NCBI RefSeq assembly: GCF_000372865.1
Contig: NZ_KB889965.1
Coordinates: forward strand, 3,865,786-3,929,785
Source: Methylosarcina fibrata AML-C10
Lineage (GTDB): Bacteria > Pseudomonadota > Gammaproteobacteria > Methylococcales > Methylomonadaceae
DNA length: 64,000 nt
Reading direction: 5' to 3'
Shown here: positions 9,565 to 18,305 of the stretch, piece after piece
Position numbering within the stretch: position 1 is the first letter of the stretch
Layout of the letters: every line of letters starts with the position of its first letter
Position numbers and translations under genes: made by a program
The notes under the pieces: model-generated
The model's database searches: none
The model's input: only the letters and a program-made list of their open reading frames with translations
What the model was told of the DNA's origin: nothing

Positions 9565-10133
9565 TATTCTTTTACGCGCGAAACGTACTCGCCGGTTCGG
9601 GTGTCGACTTTGATCACTTCGCCCGTCTGCACGAACAAAGGCACTCGAACCACGGCGCCTGTTTCCAGAGTAGCCGGCTTGCCGCCGCCGCCGGAAGTGT
9701 CTCCGCGCACGCCGGGATCGGTTTCAGTGATGGCCAGCTCGACAAAGTTGGACGGAGATACCGCCAGGGGGACGTCGTTCCATAAAGTAACCGTGCACAT
9801 GTCCTGGTCTTTGAGCCATTTGGCCGCTTCGCCGACCGACTTTTCATCGGCCTGGTACTGTTCGAACGTATCGGGTTTCATGAAATGCCTGAACGAGCCG
9901 TCGTTGTAAAGATATTGCATCTCTACGTCCACCACGTCGGCGCCTTCGAGAGATTCTCCCGATTTAAAGGTTCTTTCTATGACTCGACCGGTTTTCAGGT
10001 TTCTGATCTTGACCCGGTTAAACGCCTGGCCTTTTCCGGGTTTGACAAATTCATTTTCGATGATGGCGCAAGGGTCGTTGTCCAGCATGACTTTTAACCC
10101 GGCTCTGAATTCATTGGTGCTAAAACTAGCCAT
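9564..10133 (-). CDS. efp: Elongation factor P
   Basis: Binds between the ribosomal P and E sites and rescues ribosomes stalled at polyproline stretches. It has 189 residues from the ATG at 10133 ([14 protein letters not shown]), preceded by GAGGAGAAA. A longer in-frame start upstream is unlikely. The modification loop KPGKGQA carries Lys34, the residue that receives beta-lysine from EpmA. The gene is followed by epmA with a one-base overlap. A perfect TATAAT -10 box (10174-10179 read on the minus strand) lies upstream; its -35 is weak. Confidence 0.96.
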   Translation of the reverse strand: MASFSTNEFRAGLKVMLDNDPCAIIENEFVKPGKGQAFNRVKIRNLKTGRVIERTFKSGESLEGADVVDVEMQYLYNDGSFRHFMKPDTFEQYQADEKSVGEAAKWLKDQDMCTVTLWNDVPLAVSPSNFVELAITETDPGVRGDTSGGGGKPATLETGAVVRVPLFVQTGEVIKVDTRTGEYVSRVKE

Positions 10134-10173
10134 TTTCTCCTCGAGACTCTTAAAAACAATGTAAAATCTTACC

Positions 10174-10179
10174 ATTATA
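10174..10179 (-). promoter_or_regulatory. Likely -10 box of the efp promoter
   Basis: Read on the minus strand this is a perfect TATAAT, 40 bases before the efp ATG in the 85-base divergent efp/epmB spacer. The -35 position (TTTATC at 17-bp spacing) matches the consensus poorly. Start-site mapping is absent, so this is a consensus match only. Confidence 0.5.
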
Positions 10180-10218
10180 ATAGAGGCCTGTATCGAGATA
10201 AATTAAATAAGTTAATTC

Positions 10219-11229
10219 ATGTCAGAAATTCCAGCCGAAATACGGCATTATCAAAAAAATTGGCAGCAGCAGCTTGCCGAAGCGATCGGTTCTCTTGAAG
10301 AGTTGTGTGCTTATCTGGATTTGCCGATGGACCAGTTGCCGGTATCGGTGGCCGCTGCAAAGGATTTTCCTTTGCGGGTTCCGCTGAATTTTGCCGACTG
10401 CATGGAAAAAGGCAACCCGAACGACCCTTTGTTGCGGCAGATTTTACCGGTACGGGATGAGCTGACGTTCTATCCGAATTATAGCGACGACCCGGTAGGG
10501 GATCTTCAGGCGGCGACGGAGTCCGGCGTTCTGCATAAATACCACGGCCGGATGCTGATGATTAATACCGGCAGTTGCGCAATCCACTGCCGCTATTGTT
10601 TTCGGCGCAATTTTCCTTACGGCGACTTTCAACTGAGCAAACAGCGGGAGTTTGCCGCCGTGCAGTCGATTCGGGAGGATTCCTCCATTACGGAAGTCAT
10701 CCTGAGCGGCGGTGATCCGTTGCTTCTGAATGATGCGAGGTTAGGCAGCCTTATTCGGGAGTTGTCGGCCGTCGGTCATTTGCGGCGGATCAGGATACAC
10801 AGCCGTTTGCCCGTGGTGCTGCCGTCCCGCATTACCGAAAAGTTGGTAGGTTTGCTTGTTGAAAGCGGTAAGCAGATCATTCTGGTAATCCACTGCAATC
10901 ATGCGAGAGAAATCAATGACCGCGTCGCGGCCGCTTGCCGCATTTTAAACGGGAGCGGCATCACTGTGCTCAATCAATCGGTGCTGTTAAAAGGCGTGAA
11001 CGACAGTGCCGATGCGCTGTGCGAATTGAGCGAGCGTTTGTTTGGTGTCGGCGTTATTCCTTATTACCTGCATTTACTGGATAAAGCCAGGGGAACCGGG
11101 CACTTTGAAGTATCCAGGACGGAGGCTCTGGCGATTCTCCGACAGGTGCAGAACAGATTGCCCGGCTATCTTGTGCCCAGGCTCGTGCAGGAGCAGGCCG
11201 GCGCGCCGGCCAAGCAGCATGTTTATTGA
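10219..11229 (+). CDS. epmB: EF-P beta-lysylation protein EpmB (lysine 2,3-aminomutase type)
   Basis: Radical-SAM, PLP-dependent enzyme that converts (S)-alpha-lysine to (R)-beta-lysine for EpmA. The [4Fe-4S] motif is C120-x3-C124-x2-C127 (CAIHCRYCFRR), and the GGDPLLL segment follows. It has 336 residues, the short form typical of EpmB rather than of fermentative KamA. It is divergent from efp-epmA across 85 bases, and the linkage supports the EF-P role over lysine catabolism. EpmC, the hydroxylase, is not in the window. Confidence 0.95.
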   Translation: MSEIPAEIRHYQKNWQQQLAEAIGSLEELCAYLDLPMDQLPVSVAAAKDFPLRVPLNFADCMEKGNPNDPLLRQILPVRDELTFYPNYSDDPVGDLQAATESGVLHKYHGRMLMINTGSCAIHCRYCFRRNFPYGDFQLSKQREFAAVQSIREDSSITEVILSGGDPLLLNDARLGSLIRELSAVGHLRRIRIHSRLPVVLPSRITEKLVGLLVESGKQIILVIHCNHAREINDRVAAACRILNGSGITVLNQSVLLKGVNDSADALCELSERLFGVGVIPYYLHLLDKARGTGHFEVSRTEALAILRQVQNRLPGYLVPRLVQEQAGAPAKQHVY

Positions 11230-11383
11230 GCATTGTCCGTGCGCCAACGATTCGGCGATTTTTTGCCAAAATAAACCGGTTTTTCTGGCGAAGCAATTTT
11301 CCGATGAACCATTCCCGCTCAAATGGTTTATCATTAGCGCTTTTTTAAAAAATAACAAGCTCAGAGAGCGCCCTGATTAAATA

Positions 11384-13627
11384 ATGAGCCAGCATTCACA
11401 ATCAAATACCGACCGCAGCTTCTCACTCATCCTGTTGTTTGCGGTGACTCTATTTATCAGCGCATCGCTGATGTTTGTCCTGCAGCCCATGTTCGGAAAA
11501 TTGCTGCTGCCCCTCCTCGGAGGGTCGCCTTCCGTCTGGAATACCTGCATGGTTTTCTACCAAAGCATTCTGTTTCTTGGCTATTTGTACGCCCATGGCC
11601 TTTCCACTACGCAAAGCCACCATCGTCAGGTTTTGCTCCACGCCGGGGTTATATTGGTCAGTCTTGTTGCCTTGCCCGTGGGCTTGCCGGAACAGGTCTC
11701 GCCGCCCACCGACAGCAATCCGACGCTATGGCTCTTGTGGACGCTTTTGCTTTCGATCGGGCTGCCTTTTTTTGTGGTCTCGACGACTGCGCCGCTGATG
11801 CAGAAATGGTTCGCCGGCGTCGGCCACCATACCAGTCACGACCCTTATTATCTGTACGCAGCCAGCAATGCCGGCAGTTTGATTGCTCTGCTCAGCTATC
11901 CGTTTTTGCTGGAGCCTCATGTCGGCTTGGCCGAGCAGCAACAATACTGGAGCATCGGTTATGTTCTGCTGGGCGTGCTGGTGGCGGGCTGTGCTTTTGT
12001 CTTGTGGAAATCGCAGCAAAAAGAAGCGGCAACCGAGGAAAGTGTTCTCGAAGACATCACGTTGCAGCCGGTCACCAAGTTGCACTGGCTGGCGCTGGCT
12101 TTCGTCCCTTCGAGCCTGCTGCTGGGACTGACCAATTTTATCAGTACCGACATTGCCTCCGTGCCTTTGTTGTGGATTATCCCGTTAACCTTGTATTTGT
12201 TGTCGTTCATTCTGGTTTTTTCCAAGTGGGGCGATCGCATTCATCCGGTTATGGTCTCCTTGCAGCCGATGGTGTTGCTGCCGTTCATCGCCTATTCGTT
12301 CATCAATCCGGCGGTACTTCCTTACTGGGTTGATTTGGGGCTGCATCTTACGGCGTTTTTCATTGCCGTGATGGTGTGTCACGGCGAGTTGGCCCGGCTT
12401 CGCCCCCATACCCGCTACTTGACGACTTTTTATCTCATCATGTCGTTTGCGGGCATGCTCGGCGGCATGTTCAATACGTTTGTGGCGCCTTTCGTATTTA
12501 ACGGCGTCTATGAATATCCTATCATGATCGTTGCGGCGCTGTTGCTGCGTCCCGGACTGAAGTCGTCTGTCGAGTCCGGTAAACTGGGCTGGTTGCGGCA
12601 AGCGATCTTCCCGGCGGTGTTGCTGGTGATGGGGATGGCGATTTATGCCGGCATCGACAATTTGCCGGATTACCTGGATACGATCGGCGTCGGTTTGATC
12701 TTGCTGGCCGGTTTGTCTTATTCTTTTCGGGCCAAGCCTTTAACGCTGGCTTTGTTGAGCGGCATTCTCATTTTTTTCACGATGGCCCTGCATGGGCTCT
12801 TGTCCAATACGCTCTATCAGGAACGCACTTTTTTTGGCGTGCTGTCGGTACGGGAAAGCGTTTTGATCAACGAGCAAAACCGGCCGGAAAAATATCACGA
12901 GTTTTTCCACGGAACGACCAAGCACGGGGCTCAGCGCCTGGCGGCCGACGTGTCGCGTACTCCGTTGACTTATTTCAGCCGTCCGGGTCCTATCGGACAA
13001 CTGTTCAGCGTGTTCGATAACAGCGACCGGAATTGGACCGTCGGCATTATCGGCCTGGGGGCGGGAACCCTGGCCTGCTATGCCAAGGAAGGGCAAAACT
13101 GGACGTTTTACGAGCTGGATCCGCTGGTGGTGGAGATTGCCGAGAATCCGGCTTATTTCAGCTACATCAGCCAGTGCAATCCGAAGGTCAACATGGTCGT
13201 CGGCGATGCCCGGCTGTCTCTGGAAAAGGAACCCGATCAAAAATTCGATCTCTATATTGTGGATGCTTTCAGCTCCGATTCGATCCCCATCCATTTGCTG
13301 ACGCAGGAAGCCATTCGGCTTTACTTCAAGAAGCTGAAGCCGAACGGCATACTGGCGCTGCATATCACTAACCGGCATTTGGCTTTGAAAAAAGTATTGT
13401 CGGATCATGCCAAGCGGCTGGGCCTTTCGGCGCTGATTCAGGAATTTAAGCCGTCAACCGATATTCCGCTCGTCGTGGCAACGGACTGGGTGGTGATGGC
13501 GGCCAAGCCGGAAACGTTGGAGTCCTTGCGGACCAGTAACCTGGGAGAGTGGCAAAAGTTGCCGCTTTATTTCGATTTGAAACCTTGGACCGACGATTTC
13601 AGTAATATTGTTACTATCTGGAAATAA
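11384..13627 (+). CDS. Polytopic membrane protein fused to a spermidine-synthase-like domain
   Basis: The N-terminal two thirds (residues ~10-470) hold about a dozen hydrophobic helices (FAVTLFISASLMFVLQPMFG is the first). The C-terminal part is a Rossmann methyltransferase/spermidine-synthase fold: IIGLGAGTLACYA is the nucleotide loop, YELDPLVVEIA the acidic strand end, GDARLSLE and YIVDAFSSDSIPIHLLT the later motifs. Fused proteins of this layout are common and annotated as spermidine synthase-like, but most lack proof of aminopropyl transfer. The catalytic-loop Asp survives within VDAFSSDSIP. Substrate unknown. It lies 11 bases upstream of rof. Confidence 0.8.
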   Translation: MSQHSQSNTDRSFSLILLFAVTLFISASLMFVLQPMFGKLLLPLLGGSPSVWNTCMVFYQSILFLGYLYAHGLSTTQSHHRQVLLHAGVILVSLVALPVGLPEQVSPPTDSNPTLWLLWTLLLSIGLPFFVVSTTAPLMQKWFAGVGHHTSHDPYYLYAASNAGSLIALLSYPFLLEPHVGLAEQQQYWSIGYVLLGVLVAGCAFVLWKSQQKEAATEESVLEDITLQPVTKLHWLALAFVPSSLLLGLTNFISTDIASVPLLWIIPLTLYLLSFILVFSKWGDRIHPVMVSLQPMVLLPFIAYSFINPAVLPYWVDLGLHLTAFFIAVMVCHGELARLRPHTRYLTTFYLIMSFAGMLGGMFNTFVAPFVFNGVYEYPIMIVAALLLRPGLKSSVESGKLGWLRQAIFPAVLLVMGMAIYAGIDNLPDYLDTIGVGLILLAGLSYSFRAKPLTLALLSGILIFFTMALHGLLSNTLYQERTFFGVLSVRESVLINEQNRPEKYHEFFHGTTKHGAQRLAADVSRTPLTYFSRPGPIGQLFSVFDNSDRNWTVGIIGLGAGTLACYAKEGQNWTFYELDPLVVEIAENPAYFSYISQCNPKVNMVVGDARLSLEKEPDQKFDLYIVDAFSSDSIPIHLLTQEAIRLYFKKLKPNGILALHITNRHLALKKVLSDHAKRLGLSALIQEFKPSTDIPLVVATDWVVMAAKPETLESLRTSNLGEWQKLPLYFDLKPWTDDFSNIVTIWK

Positions 13628-13638
13628 AGGAGAGCGTC

Positions 13639-13890
13639 ATGAGCCAATCCCCCATTTCGTGCGAGCTTCATGATTATATTGAAATAGCCTGCATGCACCG
13701 GTATCAGATAAAAATCAAATTGAAGGGCGGTCGAGTCGTAACGGGAGTGGCGGTCGACACGTCGGTTACCGCCGAAAAGAAGGAGTGTCTGGTGATCGAA
13801 AACGGAGAAAGGCAGTCGATTGAATTGACTCAGATAGCCAGAATTGAGGCTTTGTCACCCGATGCCGTTTTTAAGGAAATCGACTTCTAG
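13639..13890 (+). CDS. rof: Rho-binding antiterminator (Rof/YaeO family)
   Basis: An 83-residue Sm-like beta-barrel protein of the family that binds Rho and blocks its RNA site, reducing Rho-dependent termination. The family start pattern ISCELHDYIEIACMHRYQI and the following strand LKGGRVVTGVAVDT fit. It is preceded by AAAGGAGAGCG, a good ribosome site, 11 bases after the fused membrane protein, so they are probably one transcript. Named by family resemblance; activity on Rho is inferred. Confidence 0.78.
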   Translation: MSQSPISCELHDYIEIACMHRYQIKIKLKGGRVVTGVAVDTSVTAEKKECLVIENGERQSIELTQIARIEALSPDAVFKEIDF

Positions 13891-14206
13891 AAAACTCTGC
13901 CTGCACAATTCGATTGTAGTCACGTAAGGTATTTTCTGGAGAATTTACATCCGGTCTTCGGAACTTCTCCGGAATTTCGAGTTATACGCTGAGGTTGAAT
14001 AAACTCACCTGAGCCGTGCCAATGACGAAATTAACGGGCGTGGCCGGCAGGGAGGGAGGGTTCCGATAAATAAATCGAACTCCTCCGCCACGTTGTAAAA
14101 TTTCTTTTTCCGGGTTGGTTGTCGGCATTGCTTCTGCCGTTGGTTTTCGTCCATGGGAGGGGTAAACTCAGGCTCCGTTTGGCTTGATTCAAGGATAAAG
14201 AATCTT
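13891..14206. other. Convergent intergenic region, nothing recognised
   Basis: These 316 bases separate rof (plus) from the minus-strand hypothetical gene. Open frames here are short shadows without domains. I found no hairpin with a T-tract and no RNA gene. Confidence 0.4.
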
Positions 14207-14659
14207 TTAAAGCCCTTCGATGCCGGATATTCCGACCAATGTCCAATTGTCAAAGTCCATGGCTCCTTCCTGATTTTCGCCTTCATCATAGGTAATGCGG
14301 CACAGATATTTTTGAGCAGTGCCGCCTCCGCCCGATTTGTCGCCGATCGTGATTTCGGCATTTACCATAAATTGATAATTGCCGAGGCTCCAGACTTTTA
14401 GAGGTTTTTCGGCAAATTCAACCGATTGGTCGGAGTCAAGCTCGGATTTGATATAGTTGTTGCAATGCATGAAAGCGATATCGCCCAGCTCTGTGGAGAT
14501 GGGTAATTGGCTGCCTTGATCTTTGGTGTCGACAAGAAAGGCGTCTGACTTGATCACGTCATTCACCAGAGGCATGATCACCTTGTTCTGGAAGAAAATG
14601 AGCAGGCCAAGTCCGACAATCAGTACAAGCAGGCTGTATTTTTTAAGAAAATTTTTCAT
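14207..14659 (-). CDS. Hypothetical single-pass membrane protein divergent from pmoC
   Basis: From the ATG at 14659 the protein has 150 residues: a short basic N-terminus (MKNFLKKY), one membrane helix (SLLVLIVGLGLLIFFQNKV), and an extracytoplasmic domain with two Cys (AFMHCNNY and KYLCRITY) and a Gly tract (KSGGGGTAQ). A longer frame back to 14842 would run through the pmoC promoter and starts with low-complexity sequence, so I reject it. I do not recognise the family. Its divergent position, about 130 bases from the pmo promoter, is the only context. Confidence 0.6.
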   Translation of the reverse strand: MKNFLKKYSLLVLIVGLGLLIFFQNKVIMPLVNDVIKSDAFLVDTKDQGSQLPISTELGDIAFMHCNNYIKSELDSDQSVEFAEKPLKVWSLGNYQFMVNAEITIGDKSGGGGTAQKYLCRITYDEGENQEGAMDFDNWTLVGISGIEGL

Positions 14660-14786
14660 GGATGTCAGGGGTTGATCGAATAGTTCAGGTGGGGCAATTG
14701 TAACAGAAATCATGGTTTTAAAGGCATGTGATTTTATGGGTGGCAAGGGGCCTATTGCCAAAATCCGCTTAAGACTATTTTTGGAC

Positions 14787-14814
14787 TTGACAAGGGGGTG
14801 CGAGCTGGTAAACT
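14787..14814 (+). promoter_or_regulatory. Sigma70-type promoter of the pmoCAB operon
   Basis: A perfect -35 TTGACA at 14787-14792 is followed after 16 bases by TAAACT at 14809-14814 (four of six matches). The start would fall near 14821, giving a leader of about 125 bases before pmoC. A second TTGACT at 14829-14834 has only weak -10 partners. A single strong vegetative-type promoter agrees with the high pMMO expression known for methanotrophs; the start site itself is predicted. Confidence 0.65.
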
Positions 14815-14945
14815 GTGGTTTCATCAAATTGACTTGATGCATTCGATTATTTTTTTAAATAAGAAGAGTGGGAACAGGGATCAGTAATAAAAAAAGACTC
14901 CCGGTCGACGTCGGCTGGGGATTTGATAATTTTTAGGAGGTAGAA

Positions 14946-15698
14946 ATGGCAGCTACAACTGAATCAGTGAAAGCTGATGCTGCGGAAGCACCGCTGTTAA
15001 ATAAAAGAAATCTGTTCCTGGGCGTAGCACTGTATAACGTGTTTTATGCATGGGTTCGCTGGTACGAAGGTGTTTATGGCTGGTCCGCTGGTCTTGACTC
15101 ATTCGCGCCAGAATTTGAAACGTACTGGATGAACTTCCTGTACATCGAGTTCGTTCTGGAAGTATCGACTGCAGGTATTCTGTGGGGCTACATCTGGAAA
15201 ACTCGTGACCGTAAAGTTATGTCGATCACTCCAAGAGAAGAGTTGAGAAGACACTTCACGCACTGGATCTGGCTGGTTTGCTACAGCGTTGCAATTTACT
15301 TCGGCGCTAGCTACTTCACAGAGCAAGATGGTACATGGCATCAAACGATCGTTCGCGATACCGACTTCACTCCAAGTCACATTATCGAGTTCTATCTGAG
15401 CTATCCTATCTACATCATCACCGGTGGTGCGTCTTATCTTTACGCTAAAACCAGACTGCCAACCTATCAGCAAGGTCACTCCATTGCTTACATGGTTGCC
15501 ATTGTAGGTCCTTTCATGATTCTGCCAAACGTTGGTTTGAACGAATGGGGTCATACTTTCTGGTTTATGGAAGAGTTGTTCGTTGCTCCTTTGCACTACG
15601 GCTTCGTATTCTTCGGATGGGCTGCTTTGGGTGTATTGGGTGTACTGAACATCGAAGTTTCGGCACTTTCAAAACTTCTGAAAAAAGACCTGGCTTAA
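14946..15698 (+). CDS. pmoC: Particulate methane monooxygenase subunit C
   Basis: Membrane subunit of the copper enzyme that oxidises methane to methanol in intracytoplasmic membranes. It has 250 residues and several membrane helices. The CuC-site ligands align as D128, H132 (EQDGTWH) and H145 (FTPSH), and the family stretch NVGLNEWGHTFWFMEELF is intact. AGGAGG lies 6 bases before ATG. It is first of pmoCAB. Codon use is strongly biased (many CCA, GTT and CTG codons) and unlike the surrounding genes, as expected for very high expression. Confidence 0.98.
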   Translation: MAATTESVKADAAEAPLLNKRNLFLGVALYNVFYAWVRWYEGVYGWSAGLDSFAPEFETYWMNFLYIEFVLEVSTAGILWGYIWKTRDRKVMSITPREELRRHFTHWIWLVCYSVAIYFGASYFTEQDGTWHQTIVRDTDFTPSHIIEFYLSYPIYIITGGASYLYAKTRLPTYQQGHSIAYMVAIVGPFMILPNVGLNEWGHTFWFMEELFVAPLHYGFVFFGWAALGVLGVLNIEVSALSKLLKKDLA

Positions 15699-15720
15699 TA
15701 TTAGCCTGAGCTTGTAATAA

Positions 15721-15777
15721 CTATCTCCTAGCTGTTTCGTCACCAAGTTGTTGGCGAAACAGCATAGAGAAAGATAG
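15721..15777 (+). promoter_or_regulatory. Intercistronic stem-loop between pmoC and pmoA
   Basis: A 9-bp stem (GCTGTTTCG at 15731-15739 with CGAAACAGC at 15755-15763) is capped by CCAA/TTGG around a GTTG loop, and an outer CTATCT/AGATAG pair flanks it. No T-tract follows, so it does not look like a terminator. By analogy with other highly expressed operons it may stabilise the pmoC 3' end or the pmoA 5' end and tune subunit ratios; that role is inferred. Confidence 0.65.
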
Positions 15778-15816
15778 TAAATAAAAATAATTTTAAATCC
15801 TTTAGGAGGTAAGCTA

Positions 15817-16560
15817 ATGAGCGCATCTCAATCAGCTGTACGTTCACGCGCGGAAGCAGTTAAAGTTTCTCGCACGTTCGATTGGCTAATCTGTTTTGCT
15901 TTGTTCTTCACCATTCTCGGTGGCTATCACGTTCACTTCATGTTGACTGGTGGTGACTGGGATTTCTGGACAGACTGGAAAGACCGTCGTCTTTGGGTAA
16001 CCGTGTTGCCTATCGTTGGTATTACATTCCCAGCGGCTGTTCAAGCAGTTCTGTGGTGGCGTTACCGTCTGCCATTCGGCGCAATACTGGCCGTTCTGGG
16101 CCTGTTGTTCGGCGAATGGGTCAACAGATACTTCAACTTCTGGGGATGGACTTACTTCCCAGTTAACTTTGTATTCCCATCACAATTCGTTCCAGGCGCT
16201 ATCGTTCTGGACGTAATTCTGATGTTGTCTAACAGCATGCAGTTGACTGCCGTTATCGGTGGTTTGGCTTACGGTTTGCTGTTCTATCCAGGCAACTGGC
16301 CAGTCATCGCTCCATTGCACGTGCCTGTTGAATACAACGGCATGGTAATGACTCTGGCTGACTTGCAAGGTTACCACTACGTAAGAACTGGTACCCCTGA
16401 GTACATCCGGATGGTTGAAAAAGGTACACTGAGAACTTTCGGTAAAGACGTTGCTCCAGTATCTGCGTTCTTCTCTGGTTTCGTGAGTATCATTATCTAC
16501 TTCTTGTGGCATTTCTTCGGAAGATGGTTCGGACAACAAACATTCACTCAACAAACCTAG
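15817..16560 (+). CDS. pmoA: Particulate methane monooxygenase subunit A
   Basis: Integral-membrane subunit of pMMO and the standard methanotroph marker. It has 247 residues with about seven membrane helices. Diagnostic segments are present: GGDWDFWTDWKDRR, NFWGWTYFPVNF (the common pmoA primer region) and LMLSNSMQLTAV. The sequence looks like pMMO of type I gammaproteobacteria rather than AmoA or PxmA, judged by eye. The ribosome site is TTTAGGAGG. It lies 118 bases after pmoC and 105 before pmoB. Confidence 0.98.
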   Translation: MSASQSAVRSRAEAVKVSRTFDWLICFALFFTILGGYHVHFMLTGGDWDFWTDWKDRRLWVTVLPIVGITFPAAVQAVLWWRYRLPFGAILAVLGLLFGEWVNRYFNFWGWTYFPVNFVFPSQFVPGAIVLDVILMLSNSMQLTAVIGGLAYGLLFYPGNWPVIAPLHVPVEYNGMVMTLADLQGYHYVRTGTPEYIRMVEKGTLRTFGKDVAPVSAFFSGFVSIIIYFLWHFFGRWFGQQTFTQQT

Positions 16561-16665
16561 TCGCTTGTTGAAAGAGTTTGTATCTGAATAAAAATAATGA
16601 CTAGCAGAAATAAAACTGCTGGATACTCTAGAAACTATAGATTCTCTATTAATAGAGGAGGATAT

Positions 16666-17910
16666 ATGAAATTGATAAAAGACAAAGTGGCAAAATTATC
16701 CTTTGTCGCACTGCTGTTGACTGTTACGGCAGCGATGTTCTACACGCCAACTGCATCAGCTCATGGTGAAAAATCGCAAGCGGCATTCATGCGTATGCGT
16801 ACAATTCACTGGTACGATCTTAACTGGTCAAAAGAAGTATTGGCCGTTAACGATACAATGACAATTTCCGGTAAATTCCTGGTATTCGCAGGATGGCCTG
16901 AAACTGTTGACAAACCAGAAAGCGCATTCCTGAACATTGGTATTCCTGGACCAGTATTTATCCGTGCTGGATCTTGGATCGGTGGTCAATTGGTTCCTCG
17001 TTCCGTTAGTCTGGAATTGGGCGAAACTTATGAGTTCAAAGTATTGTTGAAAGCACGTCGTCCAGGTGACTGGCACGTTCACACTATGATGAACGTTGAA
17101 GGCGGTGGTCCAATCATTGGTCCAGGTAAATGGGTAACCATCACCGGTTCAATGAGCTCGTTCACCAACCCAATCACCACTTTGACCGGTCAAACAATCG
17201 ACCTGGAAACTTACAACCTGAGCAACACCTATTTCTGGCATACTTTCTGGTATGCTATCGGTGTCGCTTGGATGGTTTACTGGATGCGTAAGCCAATGTT
17301 TGTTCCTCGCATGATTGCTGTTGACGCTGGCAAAGGTGATTCGTTGATCACTGGAACCGATAAAAAAGTTGCTCTGGCATTCGCTGCCGGTTCAATCGCT
17401 ATCGTTGCATTCACAATGCAAAGCACCAACTCACAATACCCTGTAACAACTCCATTGCAAGCAGGCTTGTTGCGTGGCATGAAACCAATCGAAATGCCAA
17501 CTCCGACTGTTAGCGTGAAAGTTGACGATGCTACCTATCGTGTACCAGGCCGTTCGATGAACATGACTCTGACCGTAACCAACAACGGTGATTCAGCAGT
17601 CCGTTTGGGTGAATTCAACACTGCTGGCGTTCGTTTCCTGGATGCCAACGTAACTGAAGACACCACCGGTTACCCAGATGACTTGTTGGCTCCAGAAGGT
17701 CTGACTGTTAGCGATAACAGCCCACTGGCTCCTGGTCAAACAAGAACCATCCAAGTAAACGCATCTGACGCAGCTTGGGAAGTATATCGTTTGGCTGACT
17801 TGATCTACGATCCAGACAGCCGTTTTGCTGGTTTGCTGTTCTTCCACGACGAAAATGGCAACAAGCAAGTCGTAACGATCGACGCTCCATTAATCCCAAC
17901 ATTCATCTAA
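16666..17910 (+). CDS. pmoB: Particulate methane monooxygenase subunit B
   Basis: Periplasmic cupredoxin-bearing subunit of pMMO. From ATG 16666 (after AGAGGAGGATAT) it has 414 residues; an upstream in-frame ATG at 16597 has no ribosome site. A signal peptide ends at SA just before His33, whose free N-terminus is a CuB ligand. His137 and His139 in DWHVHTMMN complete the site. Two membrane helices (WYAIGVAWMVYWM near 215, VALAFAAGSIAIVAFTM near 250) join the two cupredoxin domains. Length and order match Methylococcus PmoB. A strong terminator follows. Confidence 0.98.
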   Translation: MKLIKDKVAKLSFVALLLTVTAAMFYTPTASAHGEKSQAAFMRMRTIHWYDLNWSKEVLAVNDTMTISGKFLVFAGWPETVDKPESAFLNIGIPGPVFIRAGSWIGGQLVPRSVSLELGETYEFKVLLKARRPGDWHVHTMMNVEGGGPIIGPGKWVTITGSMSSFTNPITTLTGQTIDLETYNLSNTYFWHTFWYAIGVAWMVYWMRKPMFVPRMIAVDAGKGDSLITGTDKKVALAFAAGSIAIVAFTMQSTNSQYPVTTPLQAGLLRGMKPIEMPTPTVSVKVDDATYRVPGRSMNMTLTVTNNGDSAVRLGEFNTAGVRFLDANVTEDTTGYPDDLLAPEGLTVSDNSPLAPGQTRTIQVNASDAAWEVYRLADLIYDPDSRFAGLLFFHDENGNKQVVTIDAPLIPTFI

Positions 17911-17951
17911 TGAGTGAATTAGCCTAATACTTGTTAAAAGGCTAATTGGGT

Positions 17952-17986
17952 AAACCCCCGCTTTCGAAAGAAGGCGGGGGTTTTTT
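17952..17986 (+). terminator. Rho-independent terminator of pmoCAB
   Basis: A 7-bp GC stem, CCCCCGC (17955-17961) with GCGGGGG (17974-17980), is followed by six T. The A-run before the stem pairs with the T-run. It lies 41 bases after the pmoB stop and closes the operon. Confidence 0.9.
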
Positions 17987-18305
17987 ATTTTATAGGGTTT
18001 GTTATTCTCTAAGATGTGATACTGAAAATTAAATTTTTTGAAAAGCGCGTCAAAAAATCAAAAATCGGGTTTTCGTGAAAAAACGGAAAGTGGGAAAAAA
18101 GCTCAATAAATAACAGCGCGCTTAATCGATTTTCAATCTGGAATTATTTCTAATTGCATCAGCCAATGAAGTCGTCATTTCAGAGCATAAGGCGCTTAGA
18201 TGAGCCTTTATTTTGCATTCGGCTTCCATGTTGACTTGTCAGTCAATACAGTTTTTGCCGGTATTGAAGCGATGCCTGGAATTTCATATAGCTCAAGATA
18301 AGTTC
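17987..18305. other. AT-rich spacer between pmo terminator and transposase remnant
   Basis: I see no gene in these 319 bases. They contain small hairpins such as TTGACT-tgtc-AGTCAA near 18231. One end of the IS element should lie here, but I could not match a terminal inverted repeat by eye. Confidence 0.4.

Noticed and set aside
14660-14842. N-terminal extension of the hypothetical gene divergent from pmoC
   Set aside because: It would run through the pmo promoter and lacks conserved-looking sequence; ATG 14659 gives a clean membrane-anchor start.
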